DNA of 64,000 nucleotides from Roseivirga seohaensis (GTDB lineage: Bacteria > Bacteroidota > Bacteroidia > Cytophagales > Cyclobacteriaceae), in assembly GCF_001592945.1 (NCBI RefSeq), contig NZ_LRPB01000048.1, positions 1 to 64,000 on the forward strand, in the 5' to 3' direction. The notes under the pieces are model-generated. The model had not been told where the DNA came from. It searched no databases and was given only the letters and a program-made list of their open reading frames with translations. Below are positions 1-9,100 of the stretch, in pieces. Made by a program: the position numbers and the translations under genes. Position 1 is the stretch's first letter. The number at the start of each line of letters is the position of its first letter.

Positions 1-66
1 TTAAACCGTGGGCTATGTCATATAATGCAAACATTAACCGTTTCAACGGTTTTATACCATCCAAAA

Positions 67-128
67 CAAAAAAGCATCAACCATTTCTGATTGATGCTTT
101 CAATTTAACTTGAGGCGTTGAGCGGATT
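67..128. repeat. Copy A of tRNA-Cys 3'-end plus terminator direct repeat
   Basis: This stretch repeats positions 212-268 almost exactly. It contains the same hairpin (AGCATCAA at 73-80, TTGATGCT at 91-98) and then TGAGGCGTTGAGCGGATT at 111-128, which is the complement of the last 16 nt of tRNA-Cys plus two flanking bases. The copies differ by one A and by a six-base insertion (101-106). The 83 bp between them (129-211) is unrelated to the tRNA. This is either a tandem duplication or the footprint of an element that once integrated at the tRNA 3' end. I see no integrase. Positions 1-66 hold nothing I can name. Confidence 0.8.
68..100 (-). terminator. Duplicate of the tRNA-Cys terminator hairpin
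   Basis: The hairpin has an eight-base-pair perfect stem, AGCATCAA/TTGATGCT, and a 10-nt loop. It is flanked by A-rich sequence on the left and T-rich sequence on the right, so it could work on either strand. It has the same stem and loop as the hairpin at 213-247. Confidence 0.6.
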
Positions 129-211
129 ACTCATTCCCTCAGCCATGCCGCACAAACCCCTCGTGAATCTTCGATTTCGAACCGCCCGGTTCTCATCCGC
201 TTGGGTGCAAA

Positions 212-268
212 CAAAAAAAGCATCAACCATTTCTGATTGATGCTTTTACTTGAGGCGTTGAGCGGATT
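212..268. repeat. Copy B of direct repeat, overlapping tRNA-Cys 3' end
   Basis: This is the intact-side copy. It holds the terminator hairpin and the 3' 16 nt of tRNA-Cys, and it matches 67-128. The period between copies is about 140-146 bp. Confidence 0.8.
213..247 (-). terminator. Rho-independent terminator of tRNA-Cys
   Basis: Read on the minus strand just after the tRNA, AGCATCAA and TTGATGCT form an eight-pair stem with a 10-nt loop, followed by seven T residues. It lies six bases beyond the mature tRNA 3' end, which is the usual spacing for a terminator of a single tRNA unit. Confidence 0.8.
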
Positions 269-323
269 CGAACCGCTGTACGAGCTTTTGCAGAGCTCTG
301 CCTAGCCACTCGGCCACAACGCC
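253..323 (-). tRNA. tRNA-Cys (anticodon GCA)
   Basis: The gene is 71 nt long on the minus strand. The acceptor stem GGCGTTG pairs with CAACGCC. The anticodon loop is CTGCAAA, giving GCA for cysteine. The T arm AGCGG-TTCGAAT-CCGCT is perfect and the discriminator is U, as normal for Cys. The short length is typical of bacterial tRNA-Cys. CCA is not encoded. The 3' part is duplicated about 140 bp downstream (see copy A). Confidence 0.95.
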
Positions 324-335
324 CTTTCGAGAGCG

Positions 336-367
336 CAAAGATATCAATTAATGATTATGTGCCCAAT
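336..367 (-). promoter_or_regulatory. Bacteroidota-type promoter of tRNA-Cys
   Basis: On the minus strand ATTG, a 20-nt spacer and TATCTTTG match the Bacteroidota consensus TTTG-N19-21-TAnnTTTG, with one change in the -33 box. The -7 box ends 13 bases before the tRNA 5' end, so the transcript would have a very short 5' leader for RNase P to remove. Confidence 0.55.
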
Positions 368-398
368 GTTTGTTTGAATTTTAAACCTTAAAAAATAA

Positions 399-429
399 AA
401 AAAGACACCTTATTGCTAAGGTGCCTTTT
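399..429 (-). terminator. Terminator after rpsA
   Basis: On the minus strand GGCACCTTA-GCAA-TAAGGTGTC forms a nine-pair stem (one G-U) with a tetraloop, followed by TTTTTTTA. It begins about 28 bases after the rpsA stop codon. Confidence 0.85.
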
Positions 430-456
430 CTATATGTATTTGAATAAGCCTTTGCC

Positions 457-2481
457 TTATTTCTCCTCTTCAGAAGAAGCTTCGTCAGTTGTAGGTGCTT
501 CTTCGGCACTTGCTTCTTTCTTAGCTTTTGGGGCTGCTTTTTCTTTCTTTACCTCTGCTGCTTTTTTAGCTGCGTTAGCCTTTTTCGTGTTGTCTTCCAT
601 TTCGGCTTTCAATGCAGAAAGTGCATCAAGATCGCCTAAAGTAGAAACATCCTCGTTGTTAGACTTGTTCGCTGCTTTAGCTTTAGCTGGTTTGCTAGCT
701 TTAGCTGGTTTTTCAGAAGGAGCTGGTTTAGTATGAGTGTTTGTATGTGACAATACAATTCTCTTATCATCTTTAGAGAATTCAACCACAACAAAATCAA
801 TAGTTTCACCTACTTCAACTTCAGAACCATCTTCTTTCTTCAAATGCTTGTGAGTAGCAAGACCTTCTAAACCGTAAGGTAATTCAAGGGTTGCTCCTTT
901 ATCATTTTTAGAAATTACAGTACACTTGTGTGTAGATCCTTGCTGGAATACAGATTGGAAAGTATCCCAAGGGTTTTCTTCCAATTGCTTATGGCCTAGG
1001 GCCAATCTTCTGTTTTCGATATCAAGTTCTAACACTTGTACTTCAAGCTCTTCTCCTACTTTAACAAATTCAGATGGATGCTTGATTTTCTTAGTCCAAG
1101 AAAGATCAGAAACGTGTACTAAACCATCGATACCTTCTTCTAGCTCGATAAACAAGCCGAAGTTAGTTAGGTTACGAACAATACCTTTGTGGTTTGTACC
1201 CACACCGTATTTCGTTAACACATCACTCTTAGTCCATGGATCTTCAGTCAATTGCTTGATACCCAATGACATTTTTCTTTCTTCTCTATCTAGTGTCAAC
1301 ACAACCGCATCAAGTTTATCACCAATATTGATGAAGTCTTGTGGGTTTCTTAAGTGCTGCGACCAAGACATTTCTGAAACGTGAATCAAACCTTCAACGC
1401 CAGGGTATAACTCAAGGAATGCACCGTAATCGGCAACATTTACGATTGAGCCAGATACTTTAGAACCGATTTCGATTCCAGCATCTAATTTATCCCAAGG
1501 GTGCTCAGTCAATTGCTTCATACCAAGAGAGATTCTCTTCTTGTCATCGTCAAAATCAAGAACAACCACGTTTACTTTTTCGTCAAGGCTCAACACCTCA
1601 GCCGGGTCGTTGATACGGCCCCAAGAAATATCTGTGATATGCAATAGACCATCAACACCACCTAGATCGATAAATACACCGAAGTTAGTCATGTTCTTGA
1701 TCACACCTTCGAGTACTTGACCTTTCTCAAGGTTTTCAAGAATCTTAGCTTTTTGCTTCTCAAGATCTTTCTCGATAAGTATTTTGTGAGATACTACTAC
1801 GTTATCGTTAGTGTAGTTGATTTTCACAACTTTCACTTCCATTTTCTTACCTACAAAAACATCAAAGTCTCTGATTGGCTTCACATCGATTTGAGAACCT
1901 GGTAAGAAAGACTCGATTCCGAATACGTCTACGATCAAACCACCTTTGGTTCTTCTCTTCACCATACCCTCGATCACTTTGTCGTTCTCGTAACCATCTT
2001 GGATCAATTCCCAAGCCTTTACGATCTTAGCTTTTCTTCTAGAAAGTACTAATTGACCTAAAGCGTTTTCTTGCTCTTCGATGTAAACCTCTACTTGGTC
2101 ACCTACTTTTAATCCTGGAGTGTCTCTGAATTCAGAAGCACCAACTAAACCATCAGATTTGAAACCAATGTTCAAAACCAAATCTCTATCGTTGATAGAA
2201 ACGATGGTAGCCGATACAACCTTCTTCTCTTCTACAGTAGTAAGGGTGTCTTCGTAAATTGAAGCTAGTTCTTCTCTTTTCTTGCGAGAGTAACCTTCTC
2301 CAAAACCTTTTTTCTCGAATTCTTCCCAATCGAAAGCATCGTCACCTTCAGCTACTTTTGCAGCAGGGGCTTCTTTGATCGACTTTTCTTTTTTGGGAGC
2401 TTTCTCAGTAGAAGGGGCTTCTACTTCAGCAGCAGCAGTTTTCACTTCTTCTACTTCGTTTGTCTTATTTTCTTCTGACAT
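457..2481 (-). CDS. rpsA: 30S ribosomal protein S1
   Basis: The protein has 674 residues and binds mRNA on the small ribosomal subunit to help translation begin. It shows an acidic, Glu/Ala/Lys-rich N-terminus (about 1-85) and then six S1 OB-fold repeats, roughly 88-155, 170-235, 254-324, 340-410, 425-496 and 512-580. Typical S1 phrases include NFGVFIDLGGVDGLLHITDI and YGAFLELYPGVEGLIHVSEM. A low-complexity tail rich in Lys, Ala, Glu and Ser covers about 585-674; together with the N-terminal extension it makes the protein longer than the 557-residue E. coli S1. The gene is monocistronic, with its own promoter at 2593-2622, a leader of about 105 nt and a terminator at 399-429. Family assignment is firm; the role of the tails is unknown. 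Confidence 0.95.
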   Translation of the reverse strand: MSEENKTNEVEEVKTAAAEVEAPSTEKAPKKEKSIKEAPAAKVAEGDDAFDWEEFEKKGFGEGYSRKKREELASIYEDTLTTVEEKKVVSATIVSINDRDLVLNIGFKSDGLVGASEFRDTPGLKVGDQVEVYIEEQENALGQLVLSRRKAKIVKAWELIQDGYENDKVIEGMVKRRTKGGLIVDVFGIESFLPGSQIDVKPIRDFDVFVGKKMEVKVVKINYTNDNVVVSHKILIEKDLEKQKAKILENLEKGQVLEGVIKNMTNFGVFIDLGGVDGLLHITDISWGRINDPAEVLSLDEKVNVVVLDFDDDKKRISLGMKQLTEHPWDKLDAGIEIGSKVSGSIVNVADYGAFLELYPGVEGLIHVSEMSWSQHLRNPQDFINIGDKLDAVVLTLDREERKMSLGIKQLTEDPWTKSDVLTKYGVGTNHKGIVRNLTNFGLFIELEEGIDGLVHVSDLSWTKKIKHPSEFVKVGEELEVQVLELDIENRRLALGHKQLEENPWDTFQSVFQQGSTHKCTVISKNDKGATLELPYGLEGLATHKHLKKEDGSEVEVGETIDFVVVEFSKDDKRIVLSHTNTHTKPAPSEKPAKASKPAKAKAANKSNNEDVSTLGDLDALSALKAEMEDNTKKANAAKKAAEVKKEKAAPKAKKEASAEEAPTTDEASSEEEK

Positions 2482-2592
2482 AAAAAAACTCTGTGTAATA
2501 CTCCATCCGGAAACCAGAGCAAAAACCGGTGGATTTTATTTAGATTAACCTTTCGTAAATTACGAAAAGCCCGCCTTACTCAAAACGGACTG

Positions 2593-2622
2593 CAAAGGTA
2601 TGAAAATCCATTAAAAATCAAG
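2593..2622 (-). promoter_or_regulatory. Probable rpsA promoter, with structured leader
   Basis: On the minus strand CTTG, an 18-nt spacer and TACCTTTG resemble the Bacteroidota promoter (TAnnTTTG is exact, the -33 box differs by one base and the spacer is one short). Transcription would start near 2586, leaving about 105 nt before rpsA. That leader contains a dyad, CCATCCGG and CCGGTGG (about 2503-2534), which could form a stem-loop with one bulged base. S1 regulates its own mRNA in other bacteria; a similar role here is only a guess. Confidence 0.5.
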
Positions 2623-2637
2623 AATAGAAATAGAGAA

Positions 2638-3135
2638 TTAATTAAGACTCAAGTATTTGAGCCATTGTTCAGAAGTTAAGCCACTGAAGTTTCTTACAAA
2701 CATGATATAAGACGGTTTAAAAGGACGGTTTTTAAGCAGCATACCTGCTTCTTCTGGAGTTTTATCGCCTTTCATTGAATTACATTTGTAGCAGGCTGCC
2801 ACTAAGTTCTGCCAAGAAGATTTCCCCCCTCTTGATTTAGGTATTACGTGGTCTAAGGTTAAACTTTTAGTGCTTCCGCAGTACTGACATTCTTGACCAT
2901 CTCTTTTGAAGATATTCTGGCGAGAAAGCACTACACTTTTAAACGGAGAGTAAATATATTTCTGAAGTCGAATTACAGAAGGCATTGGATATTGAGCGCT
3001 AACGGTTCTCATTACTTTGCCTGGTGCATCATGAACCATGTCGGCTTTGCTTAGAAATAAGAGCAGAAAAGCCCTTTCAACAGAGCAAACTGTTAACGGG
3101 CTATAATCCTGATTTAAAACTAAGACGCGTTTCAT
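2638..3135 (-). CDS. HNH endonuclease family protein
   Basis: This 165-residue protein has a complete HNH zinc-finger nuclease core in its middle. It shows CQYCG near residue 83, then LTLDHVIPKSRGG with the HNH histidine, NLVAACYKCNSMKGDKTPEE with the asparagine and the second Cys pair. The N-terminal about 75 residues (MKRVLVLNQDYSPLTVCSVE) are typical of a widely conserved chromosomal HNH family whose substrate is not established. It heads a tight minus-strand run with the NlpC/P60 gene (one base between) and smpB. Nothing suggests restriction or homing activity. The function beyond nuclease fold is unknown. Confidence 0.85.
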   Translation of the reverse strand: MKRVLVLNQDYSPLTVCSVERAFLLLFLSKADMVHDAPGKVMRTVSAQYPMPSVIRLQKYIYSPFKSVVLSRQNIFKRDGQECQYCGSTKSLTLDHVIPKSRGGKSSWQNLVAACYKCNSMKGDKTPEEAGMLLKNRPFKPSYIMFVRNFSGLTSEQWLKYLSLN

Positions 3136-3136
3136 T

Positions 3137-3931
3137 TCATGTGTAATCCCTCAATATTCGCTTGAATTTAAATAAATGGTGTGAGTAATTATTTTGTTCT
3201 ACAGAGAAAATGCCCTGATCATCTAACTTATCAATCCTAACTTTTCCCGAAGCGTGAATGATTTCGGTTGGACTTAACACCAATCCTACATGATTCATTT
3301 TACCTTCCTTGTTGGTGAAAAAGGCTAAATCGCCTGGCATCACATCGGTAAATTTCACTTCTTTTCCTTTGGTAATTTGATCTTTGGAATCGCGTGGCAT
3401 TCTGTAACCTGCAACCCTTAGCACCATTTGGGTGAAGCCCGAGCAATCAATTCCAAATGGTGTTGTTCCACCCCATAAATAGGGAGCGTTTAAATATTTT
3501 TTAGCCAATTCTAGTGTCAAATCAACACTCCATTTTTGGTGAATACTCTTTGCTTCTCCATTAAAAGCAAAGCGTTCCTGATCCATAAATAGTGAATTAT
3601 TCAAAATAGGTAAAACCGCACCTAAAGTGATATGAATCACGCTTTTACCATAAAGGATTTGCGAAGTAAGATCGGTACATATTTTATATTCCGAATTATC
3701 AATTTGTTCGAAATATTCTTGAGAAATACGATAATGCTGCTTGGCATCTATCCAGCCTTCATAGCCATCAAAAGCATTCTTAATTAGCAGCCACTGCTTA
3801 TTCTTAGATGCCTCCAACACAGTATAATGTTCACCAAAAAGCAATTGAGAGATCATTTCAGAAGCATCTGACCCCTTTGCCCTAATTGGCACAATGCTCA
3901 AACGTGAGATTCCGTAATCAATAGGCTCCAT
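3137..3931 (-). CDS. NlpC/P60 family cell-wall peptidase with SH3 domains
   Basis: The protein has 264 residues. The C-terminal half is an NlpC/P60 papain-like domain: catalytic Cys in FGIDCSGFTQMVL, His in KMNHVGLVL, and the third polar residue probably the His in EIIHASGKV. The N-terminal half (about 15-130) looks like two bacterial SH3 domains (for example LLIKNAFDGYEGWIDAKQ). This layout is that of peptidases cleaving gamma-D-Glu-diamino-acid bonds in peptidoglycan stem peptides. No signal peptide is visible at the chosen start, so it may be cytoplasmic and act on recycled muropeptides, or be exported in another way. Its ATG overlaps the smpB stop by one base (TAATG), which suggests translational coupling. 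Confidence 0.85.
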   Translation of the reverse strand: MEPIDYGISRLSIVPIRAKGSDASEMISQLLFGEHYTVLEASKNKQWLLIKNAFDGYEGWIDAKQHYRISQEYFEQIDNSEYKICTDLTSQILYGKSVIHITLGAVLPILNNSLFMDQERFAFNGEAKSIHQKWSVDLTLELAKKYLNAPYLWGGTTPFGIDCSGFTQMVLRVAGYRMPRDSKDQITKGKEVKFTDVMPGDLAFFTNKEGKMNHVGLVLSPTEIIHASGKVRIDKLDDQGIFSVEQNNYSHHLFKFKRILRDYT

Positions 3932-4398
3932 TAGTATTTTACACGTTCTAAGTCCCTCTTAATATCTTTGTCTTTTATTGAGTCGCGTTTATCGTAAAGC
4001 TTTTTACCCTTGCCCAAAGCTATTTCTGTTTTGGCAAAGCCCCTATCGGTTATAAATAACCTTAGCGGTACAATAGACAACCCTTTTTCTTCAAGCTTCG
4101 ACTCTAGTTTAGACAATTCCCTTTTGTTTAAAAGAAGCTTTCGCTCTCTGTCGGTTACATGGTTATTATAACTTCCTTCAGAAAACTGGGCAATATGCAT
4201 TTGTTTAATATACAGTTCGCCATTTTTAAAATAGCAGTAAGCATCTTGCAGCTGCACTTTACCTTCGCGAATAGACTTAATTTCTGTGCCTTGCAATTGC
4301 ATACCCGCCACATATTTGTCTATGAATTCAAACTCATAGCTTGCCCTTCTATTCTTTATATTAATGTTGTTCGAAAACCTATTTTTATCCTTCGCCAT
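3931..4398 (-). CDS. smpB: SsrA-binding protein SmpB
   Basis: This 155-residue protein binds tmRNA and brings it to stalled ribosomes for trans-translation. The family signatures are clear: INIKNRRASYEFEFIDKYVAG at the N-terminus, GTEIKSIREGKVQLQDAYC, and the basic C-terminal tail LYDKRDSIKDKDIKRD, which folds into the decoding centre. Length is normal. It lies one base after the thioesterase gene and overlaps the start of the NlpC/P60 gene by one base. The tmRNA gene itself (ssrA) was not found in this window. Confidence 0.97.
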   Translation of the reverse strand: MAKDKNRFSNNINIKNRRASYEFEFIDKYVAGMQLQGTEIKSIREGKVQLQDAYCYFKNGELYIKQMHIAQFSEGSYNNHVTDRERKLLLNKRELSKLESKLEEKGLSIVPLRLFITDRGFAKTEIALGKGKKLYDKRDSIKDKDIKRDLERVKY

Positions 4399-4794
4399 CT
4401 ATCTTTCTAAACTAGTAAAAATTTGGTTCAACTTATCTTTCTTTAAAATTTTCTGTCCGGTACGACCAGTAGCAACCAACCTCTGTCCATCTAAAACCCT
4501 GATTTCGCAAATCAATTCGTTTTTATCAACTGCTACCAGTTTGGCTTCAAAACTCAGCTCTGTGTTAAAAAGTGCAGGAGAAACATGCTTTATCTCCAAC
4601 ATAGTACCAATTCCTTCTTCGTCTGCCTCTTTCATTTCTAAAGCAAACAAACGCGAAGACCATTCCATTTCTCTAGCTATGGCAAAAGTACTCATTACCT
4701 GATGTACTTCGCCAGCATCAAAAGTTGCGGCATCGGTATTTTTAACTACATACCGGTGGGTTTTAACAGCACCAATTTCAACCTTATTTACCAT
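4399..4794 (-). CDS. Hotdog-fold thioesterase family protein
   Basis: The protein has 131 residues and resembles the single-domain hotdog thioesterases related to fluoroacetyl-CoA thioesterase FlK. It has a conserved Thr/Asp-rich segment (NTDAATFDAGEVHQVMSTFAIAR, about 20-40), then EEGIGTMLEIKHVSPALF and a terminal GRTGQKIL strand. Such proteins hydrolyse acyl-CoA thioesters; the real substrate cannot be read from the sequence. Its start overlaps the end of the upstream coiled-coil gene by 11 bases and its stop is next to smpB, so it is part of the tsaD-to-HNH gene run. Confidence 0.75.
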   Translation of the reverse strand: MVNKVEIGAVKTHRYVVKNTDAATFDAGEVHQVMSTFAIAREMEWSSRLFALEMKEADEEGIGTMLEIKHVSPALFNTELSFEAKLVAVDKNELICEIRVLDGQRLVATGRTGQKILKKDKLNQIFTSLER

Positions 4795-5104
4795 TGGCCA
4801 AACCCAATTTAGTTTTAATCAATTCAGTCTGAAGTTGTTCAGTCAGCTTTCTGCAGTCGCGCAATTTATTGGCGTATGATTCCAAACTTTCCTTTTGCTG
4901 CCTTACATAAAGATCCGCTTTAATCTGAATTTTCTCTTTAGGAGTCATCTTTTCCTTTAGCTCCTTTTCTGTTTTTAGTGCTGCTTCCAGTTTTTTTCGC
5001 ATTTTAAACTGGTTTTCCACTTCTGCTTTTAGCGCCTCATTTTCTTTTTGAAGCACCGCTATATAATTCTTAGCAACAATCAGTTGTTCGAAATCTGATT
5101 TCAT
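4784..5104 (-). CDS. Coiled-coil protein of unknown function
   Basis: I do not recognise this 106-residue protein. It is highly charged (Lys/Glu rich) and almost wholly helical, with heptad-like spacing of Leu, Ile and Ala (for example VLQKENEALKAEVENQ and KLRDCRKLTEQLQTEL), so it probably forms a coiled coil or helical bundle in the cytoplasm. It has no signal peptide or membrane segment. It starts seven bases after tsaD and overlaps the thioesterase gene, so it is likely co-transcribed with both. Confidence 0.7.
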   Translation of the reverse strand: MKSDFEQLIVAKNYIAVLQKENEALKAEVENQFKMRKKLEAALKTEKELKEKMTPKEKIQIKADLYVRQQKESLESYANKLRDCRKLTEQLQTELIKTKLGLANGK

Positions 5105-5111
5105 ATTTCTT

Positions 5112-6125
5112 CTAAAATTTCATTCGTGGCAAAGCACTTACCTCTTGGGTAGTGAATTCTCCTGCTAAATATTTATAATGGGCAGCCATTCCAATCATAG
5201 CTGCATTATCGGTACAGTACTCAAAAGCAGGAACAAAAACTTTCCAGCCTTCTTTTTCCGCCATATTGTTCAACCCATTTCTTAAACCACTATTGGCCGA
5301 TACGCCACCAGCCAACGCAATGTTTTTAATATTAAACTGACGAGCCGCTTTTCTCAGTTTCTGTAAAAGCATTTCAACTAGTGTATGCTGAATGCTCGCA
5401 CAGATATCGTTAAGGTTTTCATCAATAAAATTCTCATTCTTTTTAAGTTCATCTCTCAAGAAATAAAGAATTCCTGTTTTAATTCCGCTAAAAGAATATT
5501 CTAAATCAGGCATTTCAGTTTGTGGAAGGGGAAAACGATGCGGATTGCCCAATTGTGCATATTTATCAATTAGTGGCCCACCAGGGTAACTTAAGCCTAA
5601 AAGTTTAGCCGATTTATCAAAAGCCTCTCCTACTGCGTCATCACGAGTTTCTCCCACAATTTCCATATCTAAATGGCTTTTCACCAATACAATTTGAGTA
5701 TGGCCTCCACTTACGGTTAAGCATAGAAAAGGAAATTCTGGCTTAGGGTCGTCAATAAAGTGGGCCAAAATATGGGCTTGCATGTGGTTCACTTCAATCA
5801 AAGGGATATTCAAAGCCAAGGCCATTGATTTGGCAAACGAAGTACCTACCAATAGCGCTCCTAAAAGCCCTGGCCCACGGGTAAAAGCAATTGCCGATAA
5901 ACTCGTTTTATCTATGGCTGCATTTTTGAGTGCTTGGTCTACTACAGGCACAATATTCTGCTGATGAGCGCGTGATGCTAATTCGGGCACAACTCCACCA
6001 TAATTTCCATGGACAGATTGTGTAGCGATTATATTATTAAGTACTTTGCCGTTATCTACAATAGCTGCAGAAGTTTCATCGCAAGAAGATTCAAGGGCCA
6101 GTATTTTGATATCGGAGGTGGGCAT
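5112..6125 (-). CDS. tsaD: tRNA N6-adenosine threonylcarbamoyltransferase
   Basis: This 337-residue TsaD (Kae1/Gcp family) transfers the threonylcarbamoyl group to A37 of tRNAs that read ANN codons, working with TsaB, TsaE and TsaC/TsaC2. Seen directly are ALESSCDETSAAIVD at about 9-23, the metal-binding NHMQAHILAH with His113 and His117, the nucleotide-binding FPFLCLTVSGGHTQIV, and ALAGGVSANSGLR near the C-terminus. Length is normal. It starts a minus-strand run with a coiled-coil gene and a thioesterase. Its ATG (6123-6125) shares its last base position with the TTG start of the divergent tamB gene, so its promoter must lie inside tamB. Confidence 0.97.
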   Translation of the reverse strand: MPTSDIKILALESSCDETSAAIVDNGKVLNNIIATQSVHGNYGGVVPELASRAHQQNIVPVVDQALKNAAIDKTSLSAIAFTRGPGLLGALLVGTSFAKSMALALNIPLIEVNHMQAHILAHFIDDPKPEFPFLCLTVSGGHTQIVLVKSHLDMEIVGETRDDAVGEAFDKSAKLLGLSYPGGPLIDKYAQLGNPHRFPLPQTEMPDLEYSFSGIKTGILYFLRDELKKNENFIDENLNDICASIQHTLVEMLLQKLRKAARQFNIKNIALAGGVSANSGLRNGLNNMAEKEGWKVFVPAFEYCTDNAAMIGMAAHYKYLAGEFTTQEVSALPRMKF

Positions 6126-9100
6126 TGACAGAGAAAATTAAAAGATCGCAAGTTATTAAAAAACGGATAGTCAAATCAATAATATGGTTGTGCCTTTCGC
6201 CAATCATTCTATTATTTATTGTTATTGGGTTAATCCACCTTCCACCCGTTCAGAATTACTTGGCAGACAAAGCCGCAGACTACTTAACCGAAAATACAGG
6301 TTATCGTTCCGAAATTGGTTATACAAATATTCGATGGTTCAATTCTGTTACTATTGATGACTTAACGGTTTACGATCAGCATAACGAAAAAATGATAGAT
6401 GTACGTGAGGTCGTAATCTCTTTTAATCTGAAAGAACTGATTGGCGGAAAAGATATTTTAATCAATGAAGCATGGTTGAACAAAGCTTCGGTAAACTTAA
6501 GAAATGAAGGCGAGAGCGGATTAAATATTGACAACTGGGTGGCAAAAATCACCGACCTGACTTCATCATCTAACCCTGACACGACAAGCCTTAGTGTATT
6601 TTCAATTGATAAGGTTACTCTTCTCAATTCGGAATTTAGCCTTTCTGACTCTAGAAAGGATTCTATCGCTGATGGCTTTGACTACAACCATTTCACCCTA
6701 AAAAACTTAAGAACCGATATTCGCAACTTAGAATCCGTTGGTGGCGATTTTGAAATTAACGTCCAGTTTTTAACTGCCGAAGACCAAGCCTCGGGCTTAA
6801 AAATAGATAAGCTAGAAACCATTTTTCAGACCTCTCAAAAGAAAATGGCTTTTATTAATCTTGATCTTCTGATGGGAAAAAGTCACATCAAAGACTCTAT
6901 TATTTTCAATTTTGAAGACCCTTCGGCCATGAGTGAATTTGTGACTGAGGTAGATATTAATGCCAATTTCGAAAATTCAGTTTTGCATTCTGATGAACTC
7001 AGTTTTTTTGTGCCCGAATTCAAGCAATATGATCAAGAGATAGAAATTAGTGGTCGTTTTCAGGGGAAAGTGAATTCCTTCTACTCTGATGACTTTGCTA
7101 TTTCTTTTGGAGAGTATTCTAAACTGAATGGCCGACTAGATATTGAGGGCTTGCCCAATATTAACGAAACCATTTTCGACATCGATTTGGACGATTCGTT
7201 CTTGAAAGCCACCGACTTAAGGCAGTTTATCAACGACCGTACTTTTAAAATATCCAACAAGCTTGGGTTGGTCAAACTAAATGGTCAGTATGATGGATTA
7301 ATCAATGATTTTGTGGCAGACGGAGAGTTTAGAACGGCACTAGGTTACGTTAAACCAAACGTTCAAATCACCTTACCAGAAAGCAAACTTGCCTCATACA
7401 GCGGCCGACTAGAGTTACAAGACTTTAATGTAGGTATACTTACTGAAGACAGCGTTTTTCAAAAAGTAAATTTAAATGGAAGTGTTGAAGGTGAAGGCTT
7501 TACGCTTGAGCAAGCCAATTTCAAACTCGATGCAAAAGTGAGTAAAATAGGCATTTTAGGTTATGAGTATGTTGATATTACAACTAACGGAACCTTTGCA
7601 CAGTCCTTTTTCTCTGGGGAAATCGCTGTTGACGACCCGAACTTAATTTTCAAAGCAACAGGTTCTGTAGATTTAAGAAATAACAAAAGACTTTTCAAAA
7701 TTAATGGGCGGTTGTCTCGTGCCGATTTGACCGCGATCAACCTAACTGAAGACGAACTCTTTGTTGCCTCCGATTTTAACCTCGATTTCGAAGGAGTTAA
7801 ACTCGACAGTCTGTTGGGTAATTTTCATCTTACCGATACCTACCTAAAATATAGAAGTGAAGATATTTTGGTTGACTCTGTTTTCTTTTCATCACAGCGT
7901 AGCGCTAGAAATAGAAGTGTAAGGTTTAACTCTGATTATTTCAACATTAATATGGATGGCCAATTTGAGTTTTCAACTTTAATTACGGAGCTAAAGAACA
8001 TCAACGGCCAATACAAACTCGTTTTCTCTAGCCGAAGCAATGAAATTCCTGAATACTTGAAAACAAATGGCCGAAGTCCACAAGCCTTTGATATTACTTA
8101 TTCTGCACAATTACCCAATATCAATCCAATTATTCAACTTTTCGATACTGCTATTTATGTGGGTAAAAATGCTTCGTTGAATGGCCGGTTCAACAATTCG
8201 AACACCGAAGATTTTCAGTTGAATGCAAAAATCGACTCGCTTATTTATTCAAACATATCGTTTTTAAATAATGAGATTGATGTGAATGCCAGCAGTTTAC
8301 GCGACCCCGATAAAGTTATGGCCTTGGGTTATTTGTATTCTCAGAAGCAAATCTACGCCAACACTTCAGAAACAGACGCTCTTACTTTGGAGACAGTTTG
8401 GGATGGGAAAAGAATTGAATTACGACAAAACATTGAACAGACCTCTAGCGGCAATTATGCAGAAATAGGAGCTGGAATTGATTTCTTTGAAAACAGAACC
8501 GAACTCAGGTTTCAAGAATCAAACATTATTGCACTAGACCAAACCTGGAATATCACCGAAGACAACGTAGTTGTTTTTGGTAAAAACAATATTAGTATTG
8601 AGAACTTAGACATCTATAACGACACTCAGTCGATCACTTTAGACGGTAATATTTCTGTATCTAAAGACAGTACAGAGAGTATGAAAATAGCCTTTGAGAA
8701 TGTTGAAGTGGAAAACTTAAATACACTTACGCTTAAGTCATATTCAGGGAAAGTCAATGGTGCTATTAATATTCAAAACTTATTGTACAACCCATTAATA
8801 TTTGGCGATATCAGTATTAATGAGTTTAAAATTGACGAGTTTTTAGTGGGCGATATAAGCGGTGCTTTGCTTTGGAATGACTTCAATAGAAAGTTTGACA
8901 TCAATATGATTGTTGACCGATTGGGTAAAAAGATCATTCAACTTGAAGGTGATTTTTATCCGACAAGAACCACAAATCAACTGGATTTGGATCTAATACT
9001 CAACGAAGCCAACCTCAATATTGGAGAACCTTATATTGAAGATTACTTCACTAAAATAGGTGGAACAATTAGTGGTAAACTAACCGTTGGCGGAACCGTT

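Noticed and set aside
129-211. A possible second tRNA gene beside tRNA-Cys
   Set aside because: The 83-bp insert has no acceptor-stem, anticodon-stem or T-arm pattern; only the short 3' end copy at 111-128 is tRNA-like.
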